Shown piece after piece: positions 49,366 through 57,425 of a stretch of DNA of 64,000 nucleotides. Position 1 is the stretch's first letter, and each line of letters starts with the position of its first letter. The position numbers and the translations under genes were made by a program. The notes below the pieces were generated by a model. It saw only the letters and a list, made by a program, of their open reading frames with translations, had not been told where the DNA came from and searched no databases. The stretch covers positions 1 through 64,000 of the forward strand of contig JAWLFC010000005.1 in NCBI GenBank assembly GCA_041685755.1, given 5' to 3'. This stretch comes from Sva-07 sp041685755. Lineage in GTDB: Bacteria > Actinomycetota > Acidimicrobiia > Acidimicrobiales > Ilumatobacteraceae.

Positions 49366-50364
49366 ATGGCAGTGATGTTCGGTCACCTCGAACGAGCCCA
49401 GCTCGCCACGCTCCCGACCCCGCTCGAACCTGGGCCGGTGCTCGAGGGCGGCGCGCGACTGTGGGTCAAGCGCGACGACCTGACCGGTCTCGGCGGCGGC
49501 GGCAACAAGGCCCGCAAGCTCGAGTTCCTGTGCGGTGAGGCCGTTGCGGGCGGCGCCAGGTCGCTGGTCACGGTGGGAGCGGCACAGTCGAACCACTGCC
49601 GCATGACCGCTGCAGCAGGAGCTCGCCTCGGCCTCGAGGTGCATCTCGTGCTGTCCGGCGATCGGCCCGATGCCGCAACGGGCAACCAGTTGCTGGCGAT
49701 GCTGTTCGGTGCCCAGCTCCACTTCACCGGTGCCGAGGAGAGTCATTGGGGCGAGCTGGAGGTCGCCCGGGAAGCGGTGACCGAGCAACTGTTCGCCGAG
49801 GGTCTGACGCCGTACGCCATCCCGATCGGGGGCAGCACCGCCGTCGGCGCTCTCGGCTACGCCGAGGCGTTCATCGAGCTGCTCGACCAACTCGATGCCG
49901 AAGAGGTCCACCCGACCCACGTCGTGTTCACGTCGTCGAGCGGCGGGACGCATGCCGGCCTGCTCGCCGGTCGGGCCGCCGCCGCCCACGCCGGACGTCG
50001 GGTGCCCGACGTGATCGCGATCGGCGTCGCGAAGGGCGTCAACGTGGGCCGCCCCGACATCACCGAACTCGCCAACCGCACGCTCGAGCTGATGGGCTCG
50101 ACCGCCATCGTCGCCGACGAGGACGTCGAGGTCGACACCCGCTGGATGGGTGCCGACTACGCCGTGCCCACCGCAGCGGGCGACGCAGCGATCCGCTGGG
50201 CCGCTACGAACGGGGGCTGGTTGATGGACCGGACCTACTCCGGCAAGGGGTGCGCGGGCCTGCTGGGGCTGGCGTCGGACGGTCGCTTCGGGTCGGACGT
50301 GGTGTTCGTGCACACCGGCGGCTGGCCGGCGCTGTTCGCCCCCGGCGGCGTGCCCGACCTCTGA
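49366..50364 (+). CDS. PLP-dependent D-cysteine desulfhydrase/ACC deaminase-family enzyme
   Basis: A 332-residue fold-type II PLP enzyme. The cofactor Lys is in 'GGGGNKARKLEFL', and 'TVGAAQSNHCRMTAAAGARL' is the phosphate/substrate loop. 'FTSSSGGTHAGLLAGR' binds the PLP phosphate. The family deaminates D-cysteine or 1-aminocyclopropane-1-carboxylate; the choice is not clear. ATG 49366 and ATG 49375 are both possible. The LctP-type permease gene starts one base after its stop, suggesting it acts on something taken up by, or gives a product handled by, that permease. Confidence 0.85.
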   Translation: MAVMFGHLERAQLATLPTPLEPGPVLEGGARLWVKRDDLTGLGGGGNKARKLEFLCGEAVAGGARSLVTVGAAQSNHCRMTAAAGARLGLEVHLVLSGDRPDAATGNQLLAMLFGAQLHFTGAEESHWGELEVAREAVTEQLFAEGLTPYAIPIGGSTAVGALGYAEAFIELLDQLDAEEVHPTHVVFTSSSGGTHAGLLAGRAAAAHAGRRVPDVIAIGVAKGVNVGRPDITELANRTLELMGSTAIVADEDVEVDTRWMGADYAVPTAAGDAAIRWAATNGGWLMDRTYSGKGCAGLLGLASDGRFGSDVVFVHTGGWPALFAPGGVPDL

Positions 50365-50365
50365 C

Positions 50366-51868
50366 GTGACGACGCTTCTGGCAGCGCTGCCGGTACTGGC
50401 CGTGCTCGGCCTGATGCTCGGACTGCGGTGGCCCGCCGCCCGGGCCGGTGTCGTGGTGGCGCTCGGGACGTCGGTGCTCGCCGTGGTCGCGTTCGACTTC
50501 GGCCGTGACGACAGCGTCTTCAACATCGACGAGGGACTGGTCGGAGTCCTCGCCGAGGCCGGGTTCATCACGCTGACGATCGTGGCGATCATCGGCCCGG
50601 CGCTCGGCATCCACCACCTCCAGTCGGCGACCGGGGCGACCCCGATGCTCGAGGCGGCGCTGCGGCGAATCTCTCCCGATCCCCGGGTGGTCGCCCTCCT
50701 CATCGCCTGGTTCTTCGCGCTCTTCATGGAGGGAGCGGCCGGATTCGGGACGTCGGTCGCGCTCGCCGCGCCGTTCCTGGTCGCCGCCGGCTTCGCGCCG
50801 GTGACCGCCGTCGTGGCGGCGATGATCGGCCACGTCGTGGGGGTCTCGTTCGGCGCGATCGGCACGCCGGTCGCTGCCCAGGTGGCGATCAGCGGCATCA
50901 GCGGGCTCGATCTCGCCCGGTCGACGGCGCTGTTCCACGTGCTGCTCGGCTGGATCATGGCGCTGGTGGTGCTCCGGTTGATCACGGCTGACCGGGGGGA
51001 GCCGACGCCGTGGCGGATCGGTCTGCTCGCCGGCGTGTCGTTCCTCGTGCCCTACTGGTTGATCGCCGCCGTCGTCGGCCCGGAGCTGCCCACCCTCGGT
51101 GGCGCCGTGCTCGGCACCGCGGTGTTCATCGTCGTCGTCCGCGGCCGGTCCGTCGCGACGGACGACCCCGAACCCGGCGGTTCGAGCGGCAGGTCCGTGG
51201 TCGTCGCCGCAGCGCCATACCTCGCATTGATCACGGTCGTGCTCGTCACCCGACTGGTGGCGCCGATCGAGGACGCGCTGCGCAGCGTGACGGTCGACTG
51301 GGAACTCCACAGCACCTTCACCGGATCGATCATGCCGCTCTACCACCCGGGGCTGCTGCTGACGGCCGCGTTCGTCGTCGGTGCCGTCGTCCAGGGAGCC
51401 CGACCGTCGCAGGTCGCCGGCGCCTTCGTGGCGGCCACCCGCCAGCTGGCGACGGTCGCGGTCGCGCTCGTGTCGATGGTGACGATCGCCCGGCTGATGT
51501 CGCAGTCGGGGATGACCGCCGACCTCGCCGACGCTGCCGCCCAGACCGGCGCTGCCTGGCCGCTGATCTCGCCCGTCGTCGGGTCGCTCGGCACGTTCGT
51601 CACCGGTTCGGCCACCGCCTCGAACGTGCTGTTCACCGAACTCCAGATCGACACAGCGGCCGCACGCGAACTCGACGTGACCACGATGCTCGGCGCCCAG
51701 GGATTCGGCGCCGCGGTCGGGAACGCGATCGCCCCGCACAACATCGTCGCCGCCGCGGCCACCGTCGGCCTCGCAGGTCGCGAATCGGAGATCCTCCGCC
51801 GCACGCTGCCGGTGACGGCGGCGTACCTGGTGCTCGGCGGCGTGTTGGCGTTGGTGCTGACGAGCTGA
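50366..51868 (+). CDS. L-lactate permease (LctP) family transporter
   Basis: A 500-residue transporter with 12-14 spans. The family loops 'FMEGAAGFGTSVALAAPFL' and 'GTFVTGSATASNVLFTELQ' are both present, and 'GAAVGNAIAPHNIVAAAATV' near the end. Known members move lactate or glycolate with protons. GTG 50366 is one base after the previous stop. A related hydroxy- or keto-acid is the likely cargo. Confidence 0.88.
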   Translation: MTTLLAALPVLAVLGLMLGLRWPAARAGVVVALGTSVLAVVAFDFGRDDSVFNIDEGLVGVLAEAGFITLTIVAIIGPALGIHHLQSATGATPMLEAALRRISPDPRVVALLIAWFFALFMEGAAGFGTSVALAAPFLVAAGFAPVTAVVAAMIGHVVGVSFGAIGTPVAAQVAISGISGLDLARSTALFHVLLGWIMALVVLRLITADRGEPTPWRIGLLAGVSFLVPYWLIAAVVGPELPTLGGAVLGTAVFIVVVRGRSVATDDPEPGGSSGRSVVVAAAPYLALITVVLVTRLVAPIEDALRSVTVDWELHSTFTGSIMPLYHPGLLLTAAFVVGAVVQGARPSQVAGAFVAATRQLATVAVALVSMVTIARLMSQSGMTADLADAAAQTGAAWPLISPVVGSLGTFVTGSATASNVLFTELQIDTAAARELDVTTMLGAQGFGAAVGNAIAPHNIVAAAATVGLAGRESEILRRTLPVTAAYLVLGGVLALVLTS

Positions 51869-51914
51869 GCGCAGCGCCTCGTCGTCGCCGCGTCCGGTGT
51901 GGTGAACTGCGCCC

Positions 51915-52373
51915 ATGACACACACGGTGGAAGTCTCCCGGTTCATCGCTGCGTCTCCCCGAGCCGTCTACGACGCGATCGCCGACGTGACGAGGATGGG
52001 GGAGTGGTCGAGCGAGTGCCACACCTGCCAGTGGCACGAGGGTGTGGAGGGCCCGGTCGTCGGCGCCACGTTCGACGGGCACAACCGCAACGGTGACCAC
52101 GAGTGGACGACGCAGGGCAAGGTCGTCGTGGCCGAACCCGGCAGCGAGTTCGCGTTCGAGTGCTCGATGATGGACTTCCACTACGCGACGTGGGGCTACC
52201 GGATCGAGCCCGCCGACGGCGGATCTCTCGTCACCGAGTGGAGTGACGACTTCCGGCCCGAGTCGGCGCACGAGTTCAGCGTGCAGATGTCCGGCGTCAA
52301 CGACCGGACCGAACGCAACCGCGAGACGATGAGCGCCACCCTGGACCGTCTCGCTGCCGCGCTCGAGCGCTGA
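51915..52373 (+). CDS. SRPBCC-family (START-like) protein
   Basis: A 152-residue helix-grip protein. It begins MTHTVEVSRFIAASPRAVYD and contains 'VTRMGEWSSECHTCQWHEG', the usual 'DVTRMGEWS' pattern of polyketide cyclase-like SRPBCC proteins. The ligand is unknown. Two Cys and several His near the pocket entrance (CHTCQWH) are unusual. It stands apart from the upstream permease by 46 bases. Confidence 0.83.
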   Translation: MTHTVEVSRFIAASPRAVYDAIADVTRMGEWSSECHTCQWHEGVEGPVVGATFDGHNRNGDHEWTTQGKVVVAEPGSEFAFECSMMDFHYATWGYRIEPADGGSLVTEWSDDFRPESAHEFSVQMSGVNDRTERNRETMSATLDRLAAALER

Positions 52374-52375
52374 GC

Positions 52376-52532
52376 TCAGCCGTCGAGCAGGCCGTCGACG
52401 GCGGCTCGGGCGGAACGGGCGGCGATGTGGACCGAGCTCCAGTCCTCGCCGGCGTGGGTCTTCGGCGCAGGCGACGACGGGCACACCGATGCCGAGCAGT
52501 CCGCAGACCTTCAGGAATTCCCGTCGCCTCAC
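52376..52532 (-). pseudogene. Internally deleted FAD amine-oxidase-like gene remnant
   Basis: The start of this frame (GTG 52532) reads 'MRRREFLKVCGLLGIGVPVV' then ACAEDP, a Tat-like leader. Another frame of the same strand immediately after it reads 'THAGEDWSSVHIAARSARAA' VDGLLDG-stop at 52376, the typical C-terminal end of a flavin amine oxidase. The leader and tail of one ~500-residue enzyme thus seem to have been joined by a large deletion that also shifts the frame. It is a non-functional relic. Confidence 0.62.
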
Positions 52533-52597
52533 TCCACCGGCAACGTTGCGGCGAGACCACTCGCGTCGAACCGCGGCGGTGGGTAGCGTGGCGCGCC

Positions 52598-53569
52598 ATG
52601 AGCGATCAGATCTTCGACGTCGACCTGCTGGCGTTCGAGCGCACCACCGGCGCCCCGCGTCGAGCGGTCGTCGACGGTGTCCGCCGCAGCCTCGAGACCG
52701 GGTTCGTCTACACGAGCCACGATCTGTCCGAGGACCTGCTCGACACCACCTACGCGATGCTGCGCACCTTCTTCGAGCTCGATCCGGAGGTGAAGCAGCG
52801 CTTCGTCGCTCCCGGCGCCAACGGGCAGACCGGGTACACCGGCCTGCTCGTCGAGACGGCGGCGTCGAGCGACAGGCCCGACTGGAAGGAGATGCTCAAC
52901 TGGTCGGCGCCGATCGCCGCCGGGCACCCGCTGAAGCGGAAGTTCTCGACGGCCTACCCGGACCAGGTGTTGCCCGAGGAGGCCGTTCCCGGCATCACCG
53001 AGGTGCTGTACCGGTTCCACGAGTCGATCGCCGACCTCCAGCGCCGTTTCCTCCGCGTCATCGCCGAGGGGATCGGCTGCCACGAGACCTTCTTCGACGA
53101 CATGGTGACCGACGGGCCGACCCTCACCAGGGCGATCCGCTACCCGGCGATGTCCGAGCTCGGCACCGATGGCCACGTGTGGGCGGCCGAGCACGGCGAC
53201 ATCAACCTGATCACCGCGCTCCCGCGGGCGACCGCCGCCGGGTTGCAGGTGAAGGTCGGCGACGACTGGGTCGATGCGACACCGCCGGACGATGCGGTGA
53301 TCATCAACACCGGCATCATGCTGGAACGACTCACCAACGGCATCATCCCGATCGGCTGGCACCGCGTGGTCGCCGATCCCGACTTCGAGGGTGAGCGCTA
53401 CAGCGTCGTGCAGTTCTGCCACCCGCGCCCGTGGACCGTGTTGTCGCCGGTGCCGTCGTGCTGCACGCCGGACACACCGCAGCGGTTCGCCGCGATCACC
53501 GCCGAGGACGCCCTCGACGAGGTCCTCTACGAGATCAACCTGGTGGAGACCGCCCGCCGCGTCGGCTGA
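52598..53569 (+). CDS. 2-oxoglutarate/Fe(II)-dependent dioxygenase (isopenicillin N synthase type)
   Basis: A 323-residue double-stranded beta-helix protein. The iron triad is His-x-Asp in 'AAEHGDINLITALP' and His in 'IGWHRVVADP'; Arg for 2-oxoglutarate is in 'GERYSVVQFCHP' (R-x-S). The N-terminal DIOX_N region covers about residues 5-120 ('RSLETGFVYTSHDLSEDLL'). Substrate not known. No biosynthetic gene cluster surrounds it. Confidence 0.88.
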   Translation: MSDQIFDVDLLAFERTTGAPRRAVVDGVRRSLETGFVYTSHDLSEDLLDTTYAMLRTFFELDPEVKQRFVAPGANGQTGYTGLLVETAASSDRPDWKEMLNWSAPIAAGHPLKRKFSTAYPDQVLPEEAVPGITEVLYRFHESIADLQRRFLRVIAEGIGCHETFFDDMVTDGPTLTRAIRYPAMSELGTDGHVWAAEHGDINLITALPRATAAGLQVKVGDDWVDATPPDDAVIINTGIMLERLTNGIIPIGWHRVVADPDFEGERYSVVQFCHPRPWTVLSPVPSCCTPDTPQRFAAITAEDALDEVLYEINLVETARRVG

Positions 53570-53592
53570 CGGCCGCGGCGCATCGGGGAGCG

Positions 53593-55236
53593 TCAGGGGC
53601 GGATGAGGGGCACGATCGAGCGGGCGTCGTCGGACGTGCCGGCCAGCGCGATCCAGATCGGTGTCGGCAGGTCGAGCGGTGTGCGCCACTCGACGGGCAC
53701 CTGCGTCGTCCCGTTCGCCCCTGGCCCGAACGCGATCTCCGGTGCCCACCCGCAGTTCTCGCTCGGATAGATGAGCGCCGCCCAGCCGGCGGCGGTGACC
53801 TGGCCGGAGTCGGTGATGATCCACTCGGAGTCGATCGCCCGGTTGTCGTCGGTCGTCTCGATGACGACGGGCTCGTGCGTACCGCCGGTCGGCCAACCGG
53901 CCCACGGCCCGGTCCCGACCGTGCAGGCCTGGGCGAACAGGGCGTCGATCACCGGACCGTACGCGTCGACCGGTGTGCCGTCGAGGTCCTCGATCGTGAG
54001 TCGGATGTGCGGCGCGACGGCGTCGGTCGGGATGTCGACGGTGGCGTCGGTCGGCACGTCGGCGCGCACGCCGAGCGGCAGCGGGCTCGAGTTGCCCATG
54101 AACCCGATGACCTGGCCGGCGCGCACCGTGGCGCCGACACGGACGAGGGCGCTGAGCCGCAGGTGTGGCGGGGCGGCACCGTCGTCGGTGCCCGGAGTGT
54201 CGTCGTTGAAGCCCTCGAGGCGGTAGCTGCGGCCGGTGATGTCGGTGATGGTCACCGCGATCGTGCTGCCGAGCTCGTTGTCGATGTCGGTCACCACGCC
54301 GTCGGTCACCGCCAGCACCGGTTGCAGCTTGACGCCGAACACGATGCCGGGCGCCTCCTCCGCGCACAGCCCGGCGGTGGCGTATTCGGTCACGTCCCCG
54401 GCGTCGCCACAGTCGGGTGCGGCGACCCGGCTCGGCCCCAGCACCGGGTAGGCGAGACGAGCGGTGCGCTCGTTCGCCGGGGTCCCCGGCTCGACGGGTT
54501 CGGGTTCGGGCAGTTCCGGGGGCAGGCCCAGTCGTCCCAGTGCCTGTTCACGAGTGAGCGGTCGGGGGATGTCCTGGCCGGAGAGGAACGCCCACACGCC
54601 GAGCCACCGCTGCTGGTATTCGCGTACGGTCAGCACGTTGCCCGCAGAGGGCACCGGCACGACGTCCATCAGCATGACGTCGTTCGCCGCTCTCGGGTAG
54701 TACCACATGATCGGGATCATCGACACGTCGTTGTTCCACTGGGCGAGGAACTTCTCGACGTCGAGGATGGCGCGCTCGTCCTGGATCTCCGGTGGCGCGA
54801 GGTACGCCTCGGAGTAGCCGGCGTAGTCGTTCCAGGTCGAGGTGATGAACTGGTAGGCCCCCGACGCCCGACCACGGTTCGGCGGAGCGTCGTAGTCGCC
54901 GCGTGACTCCACGTAGCGGATCGTGGCCAGGATGTGGGCGATCTGCGTCGACACGACCGGGATGTTCTGCCGCGCCGGAGCGGGTGGGGCGGTCGTCGTC
55001 GTGGTCGTGGTCGTCGTCGTGGTCGTCGTCGGCGCCGGGGCCGGTTCGGTCGTCGTGGTCGTCGGCGCCGGGGCCGGTTCGGTCGTCGTGGTGGTCGTCG
55101 TCGTGGTGGGGACGTCGGGTGGGGCCGACGCGCTCGCCGGGGCGGCCACGAACCAGCCGCTGGTCATGACGAGCAGCACCGACGCGAGCGGCCGCCATGG
55201 GGGCCGGAACGTCGGGGAGGAGCGGGCGGAGTCCAT
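53593..55236 (-). CDS. Secreted lysozyme-like protein with Thr-rich linker and degenerate LytM domain
   Basis: A 547-residue exported protein. It has a signal peptide (about residues 1-37), then a Thr/Pro/Glu/Ala linker of ~45 residues, then an SLT/lysozyme-like domain ('ATIRYVESRGDYDAPPN', Glu probably catalytic; 'ASGAYQFITSTW'). A LytM/M23-like fold follows ('LAVTDGVVTDIDN', 'VRAGQVIGFMGNSS'), but the usual HxGxD is absent and the final HxH is HIR, so it cannot bind catalytic zinc. A ~120-residue C-terminal part is unrecognised. Probably a cell-wall enzyme or a regulator of one. Confidence 0.78.
   Translation of the reverse strand: MDSARSSPTFRPPWRPLASVLLVMTSGWFVAAPASASAPPDVPTTTTTTTTTEPAPAPTTTTTEPAPAPTTTTTTTTTTTTTAPPAPARQNIPVVSTQIAHILATIRYVESRGDYDAPPNRGRASGAYQFITSTWNDYAGYSEAYLAPPEIQDERAILDVEKFLAQWNNDVSMIPIMWYYPRAANDVMLMDVVPVPSAGNVLTVREYQQRWLGVWAFLSGQDIPRPLTREQALGRLGLPPELPEPEPVEPGTPANERTARLAYPVLGPSRVAAPDCGDAGDVTEYATAGLCAEEAPGIVFGVKLQPVLAVTDGVVTDIDNELGSTIAVTITDITGRSYRLEGFNDDTPGTDDGAAPPHLRLSALVRVGATVRAGQVIGFMGNSSPLPLGVRADVPTDATVDIPTDAVAPHIRLTIEDLDGTPVDAYGPVIDALFAQACTVGTGPWAGWPTGGTHEPVVIETTDDNRAIDSEWIITDSGQVTAAGWAALIYPSENCGWAPEIAFGPGANGTTQVPVEWRTPLDLPTPIWIALAGTSDDARSIVPLIRP
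54980..55110 (-). repeat. Thr-rich coding repeat with a 33-base tandem duplication
   Basis: A run of GTC/GTG triplets (plus strand) encodes Thr tracts in the wall protein. Within it, a 33-base unit at 55031-55063 is repeated at 55064-55096 with one mismatch and encodes TTTTTEPAPAP twice. Such repeats change length by slippage, so linker length may vary between strains. Confidence 0.8.
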
Positions 55237-55362
55237 GAGGTGTGGTCGATGTGCAGAGCGACACACCGGTATCGGCACGAACGACGGCGGAATCGAGTGA
55301 TTTCTCGCCCGACCGTACCCGGCGGCGTCGGACGCCGCCGCCCGGATACCGTGTCGGCCGCC

Positions 55363-56322
55363 ATGTCCGAGGTGCCCCACTCCACCGAACACGTTCCCGA
55401 GTCGAAGCCCGATGAGGTGATCCTCGCGGTCGACGTGGGAACCCACAGCTTCCAGACCGGGCTCGTCACGCCCCGTGGCGTGCTCCTCGACCGTCGTCGC
55501 GCCCCGATCGAGCCCGATGTCGGGCCCGAATCCCACTACACGGCGCTGGCCGGCATCGTGACCGATCTGGCCGGTGAGGCGGCGGAGCGCCACGGGGTGA
55601 GCGTCGTCGGTGTCGGGGTCAGCTGCGGCGGGCGCGTGACCCGCGGTCTCGAGCTGGTCACTCCGATCAGCGTGCCGGCGTGGCGCGACTTCCCGCTGCG
55701 CAACCGGCTGATCGAGTTGACCGGATCGGCGGTGTACGGCGACCGCGACGCCAAGGCCCTGGCGTTGGCGGAGGGCTGGCTCGGTGCCGCTCGCGGCCAA
55801 CCGAACTTCCTCGCGATCACGGTGTCGGGAGCCATCTCCGGCGCCGTCGTGCTCGACGGCGACCTGCTCGACGGCGAGTCGGGCCACGCCGGCCAGATCG
55901 GCCACGTGATCGTCGAACCCGGCGGGCGACGCTGCCACTGTGGCACGCAGGGTTGCCTCGACGCCGAGGCGTCGGGCGCCGCGATCGACGCCATCACCGG
56001 TCGACCCGCCACCGAGCCGTCGTTCCAGATCATGCAGCGCGTCGGAGACGTGGTCGGACGGGCAGCGGCCTCGATGTGCAACACGTTCGATCTGTCGTTC
56101 GTCGTCGTCGGCGGCGGCGTGGCACTGGGGTTCGGCTCGACGTTCTTCCACGCTGCGCAGGTCGCGCTCGACGACGGTACCCGGCTGCCCTACAGCCGTG
56201 GCGCCCGCATCACGCCCACCCGCCTCGGTGAGCAAGGACCACTCCTCGGCGCCGGTGCCGTCGGGTGGCGTGGCACGCGCCGAGCGGCACGTGGTGTCGC
56301 TCAGCCACCGATGGCGCGGTAG
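55363..56322 (+). CDS. Divergent ROK-family protein
   Basis: A 319-residue actin-fold protein. The zinc motif is intact: His in 'GQIGHVIVEPGG' and Cys in 'CHCGTQGCLDAEASG'. The Asp of the active site is kept ('GDRDAKALALAEGW'). However, the first phosphate loop DxGGT is DVGTHSF, the second GTGxGGG is SGAISGA, and the conserved Glu of GExGH is Gln. It may be a ROK protein with reduced or altered kinase activity, or a regulator without a DNA-binding domain. It is convergent with the DUF418-type gene, overlapping by 22 bases. Confidence 0.8.
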   Translation: MSEVPHSTEHVPESKPDEVILAVDVGTHSFQTGLVTPRGVLLDRRRAPIEPDVGPESHYTALAGIVTDLAGEAAERHGVSVVGVGVSCGGRVTRGLELVTPISVPAWRDFPLRNRLIELTGSAVYGDRDAKALALAEGWLGAARGQPNFLAITVSGAISGAVVLDGDLLDGESGHAGQIGHVIVEPGGRRCHCGTQGCLDAEASGAAIDAITGRPATEPSFQIMQRVGDVVGRAAASMCNTFDLSFVVVGGGVALGFGSTFFHAAQVALDDGTRLPYSRGARITPTRLGEQGPLLGAGAVGWRGTRRAARGVAQPPMAR

Positions 56323-57425
56323 ACCCGTTCGGCGGGTCCCATGCCGAAGCGCCGATGCCACAGCACCGCACCGATGATTCCCGCGACCCAGAACCCGAGC
56401 GCGAACGCGAGGGCGACGTCGATCCCCGCCGGTTCGATCCACCCCAGCCAGTCGACGACGAGTTCGAACACCAGCACGTGCAGCAGGTACAACGTCAGCG
56501 TCATCTGCCCGGCGCGTCGCAGCGGATCGGTGCCTCGTTCGAACCGGGTGGCGATCCAGTCGACGACGCCGTAGGCGATCAGGGCCGTCCCGAGGGCGCT
56601 GGCGACGTACACCAGCCCGCGCTGGAACGGGTCGGTGGAGAGCAGGACGGTGGCGAGGTCGGTCGTCGGCGTGGCCGCGGCGAGCAGTGCCAGCACGAAC
56701 AGCGTCGCACCGGTGGCGATCGTCGCCGGTCGCCACCAGGAGGTGCGCAGGACGCGTCCGAGCACGATGCCCGCGCAGAAGAACGCCAGCCACGGCAGGA
56801 GCGGATGGGTGCCGTTGACGACCAGGCCGAAGACGTAGTCGGACAGCGAGCCCTCGTCGGGGTCGGTCAACCAGCGCGTGCTCGCCCCGTCCTCGGCCCG
56901 TTCCCATTGCCACCACCGCAGCCCGGCACCGGCCAGGGCAGCGGCGACACCGACCAGCGCGATCCAGCGGCTGCGCCACGTGAACATCGCCGCGGCGATC
57001 ACGAACATCGCGCCGTAGTACACGAGGATCGTGCCCGGCCAGATCTCGTCGAGCAGCACGCCGAGCACGTACAGGAACAGGCCGCGGCGCACGAGTCGCC
57101 ACCGCATCGCCCTCACGGCCGTGGCGACGTCGGGATCGTCGGGATCCTGCCGGCGCTCCAGTGTCGAGGCGGTCATCAGGGCGACGCCGACGCCGGCGAC
57201 CAGTACGAACGTCGCCGCGAAGCGGGTGCTCAACGGCCCGGTCCACGGATCGAACAGTTCCTCCAGCCATCCGGTGCGGGGGCGACCCGGGCCCTGCAGG
57301 ATGAGATAGCCGTGGTAGTTCATCACCACCACGCCGATCAGGGCCACGGCGCGGACCACGTCGGGCCCCGGCAGGCGCCCGGTGGCGCGGACCGTCGACG
57401 TCGGCTCGGTGGTGGAAGCGGTCAC
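56301..57425 (-). CDS. DUF418/heparan-acetyltransferase-like membrane protein
   Basis: A 374-residue protein with about 9-10 spans. The first span reads 'VRAVALIGVVVMNYHGYLIL' and the later 'GQMTLTLYLLHVLVFELVV' is the typical C-terminal DUF418 block; both suggest an acyltransferase-3-like membrane enzyme. Substrate unknown. GTG 57425 overlaps the stop of the alanine racemase-like gene (GTGA), so they form an operon and may act on the same envelope component. Confidence 0.78.
   Translation of the reverse strand: MTASTTEPTSTVRATGRLPGPDVVRAVALIGVVVMNYHGYLILQGPGRPRTGWLEELFDPWTGPLSTRFAATFVLVAGVGVALMTASTLERRQDPDDPDVATAVRAMRWRLVRRGLFLYVLGVLLDEIWPGTILVYYGAMFVIAAAMFTWRSRWIALVGVAAALAGAGLRWWQWERAEDGASTRWLTDPDEGSLSDYVFGLVVNGTHPLLPWLAFFCAGIVLGRVLRTSWWRPATIATGATLFVLALLAAATPTTDLATVLLSTDPFQRGLVYVASALGTALIAYGVVDWIATRFERGTDPLRRAGQMTLTLYLLHVLVFELVVDWLGWIEPAGIDVALAFALGFWVAGIIGAVLWHRRFGMGPAERVYRAIGG

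Noticed and set aside
54980..55110. Repeat cluster considered as a CRISPR array
   Set aside because: The repeats are contiguous coding triplets for Thr-Pro-Glu-Ala, with no unique spacers.
53593..57270. A 1225-codon minus-strand frame joining the wall protein with sequence antisense to the ROK and DUF418 genes
   Set aside because: A signal peptide and ATG at 55236 show where the real protein begins; upstream sequence is a shadow.
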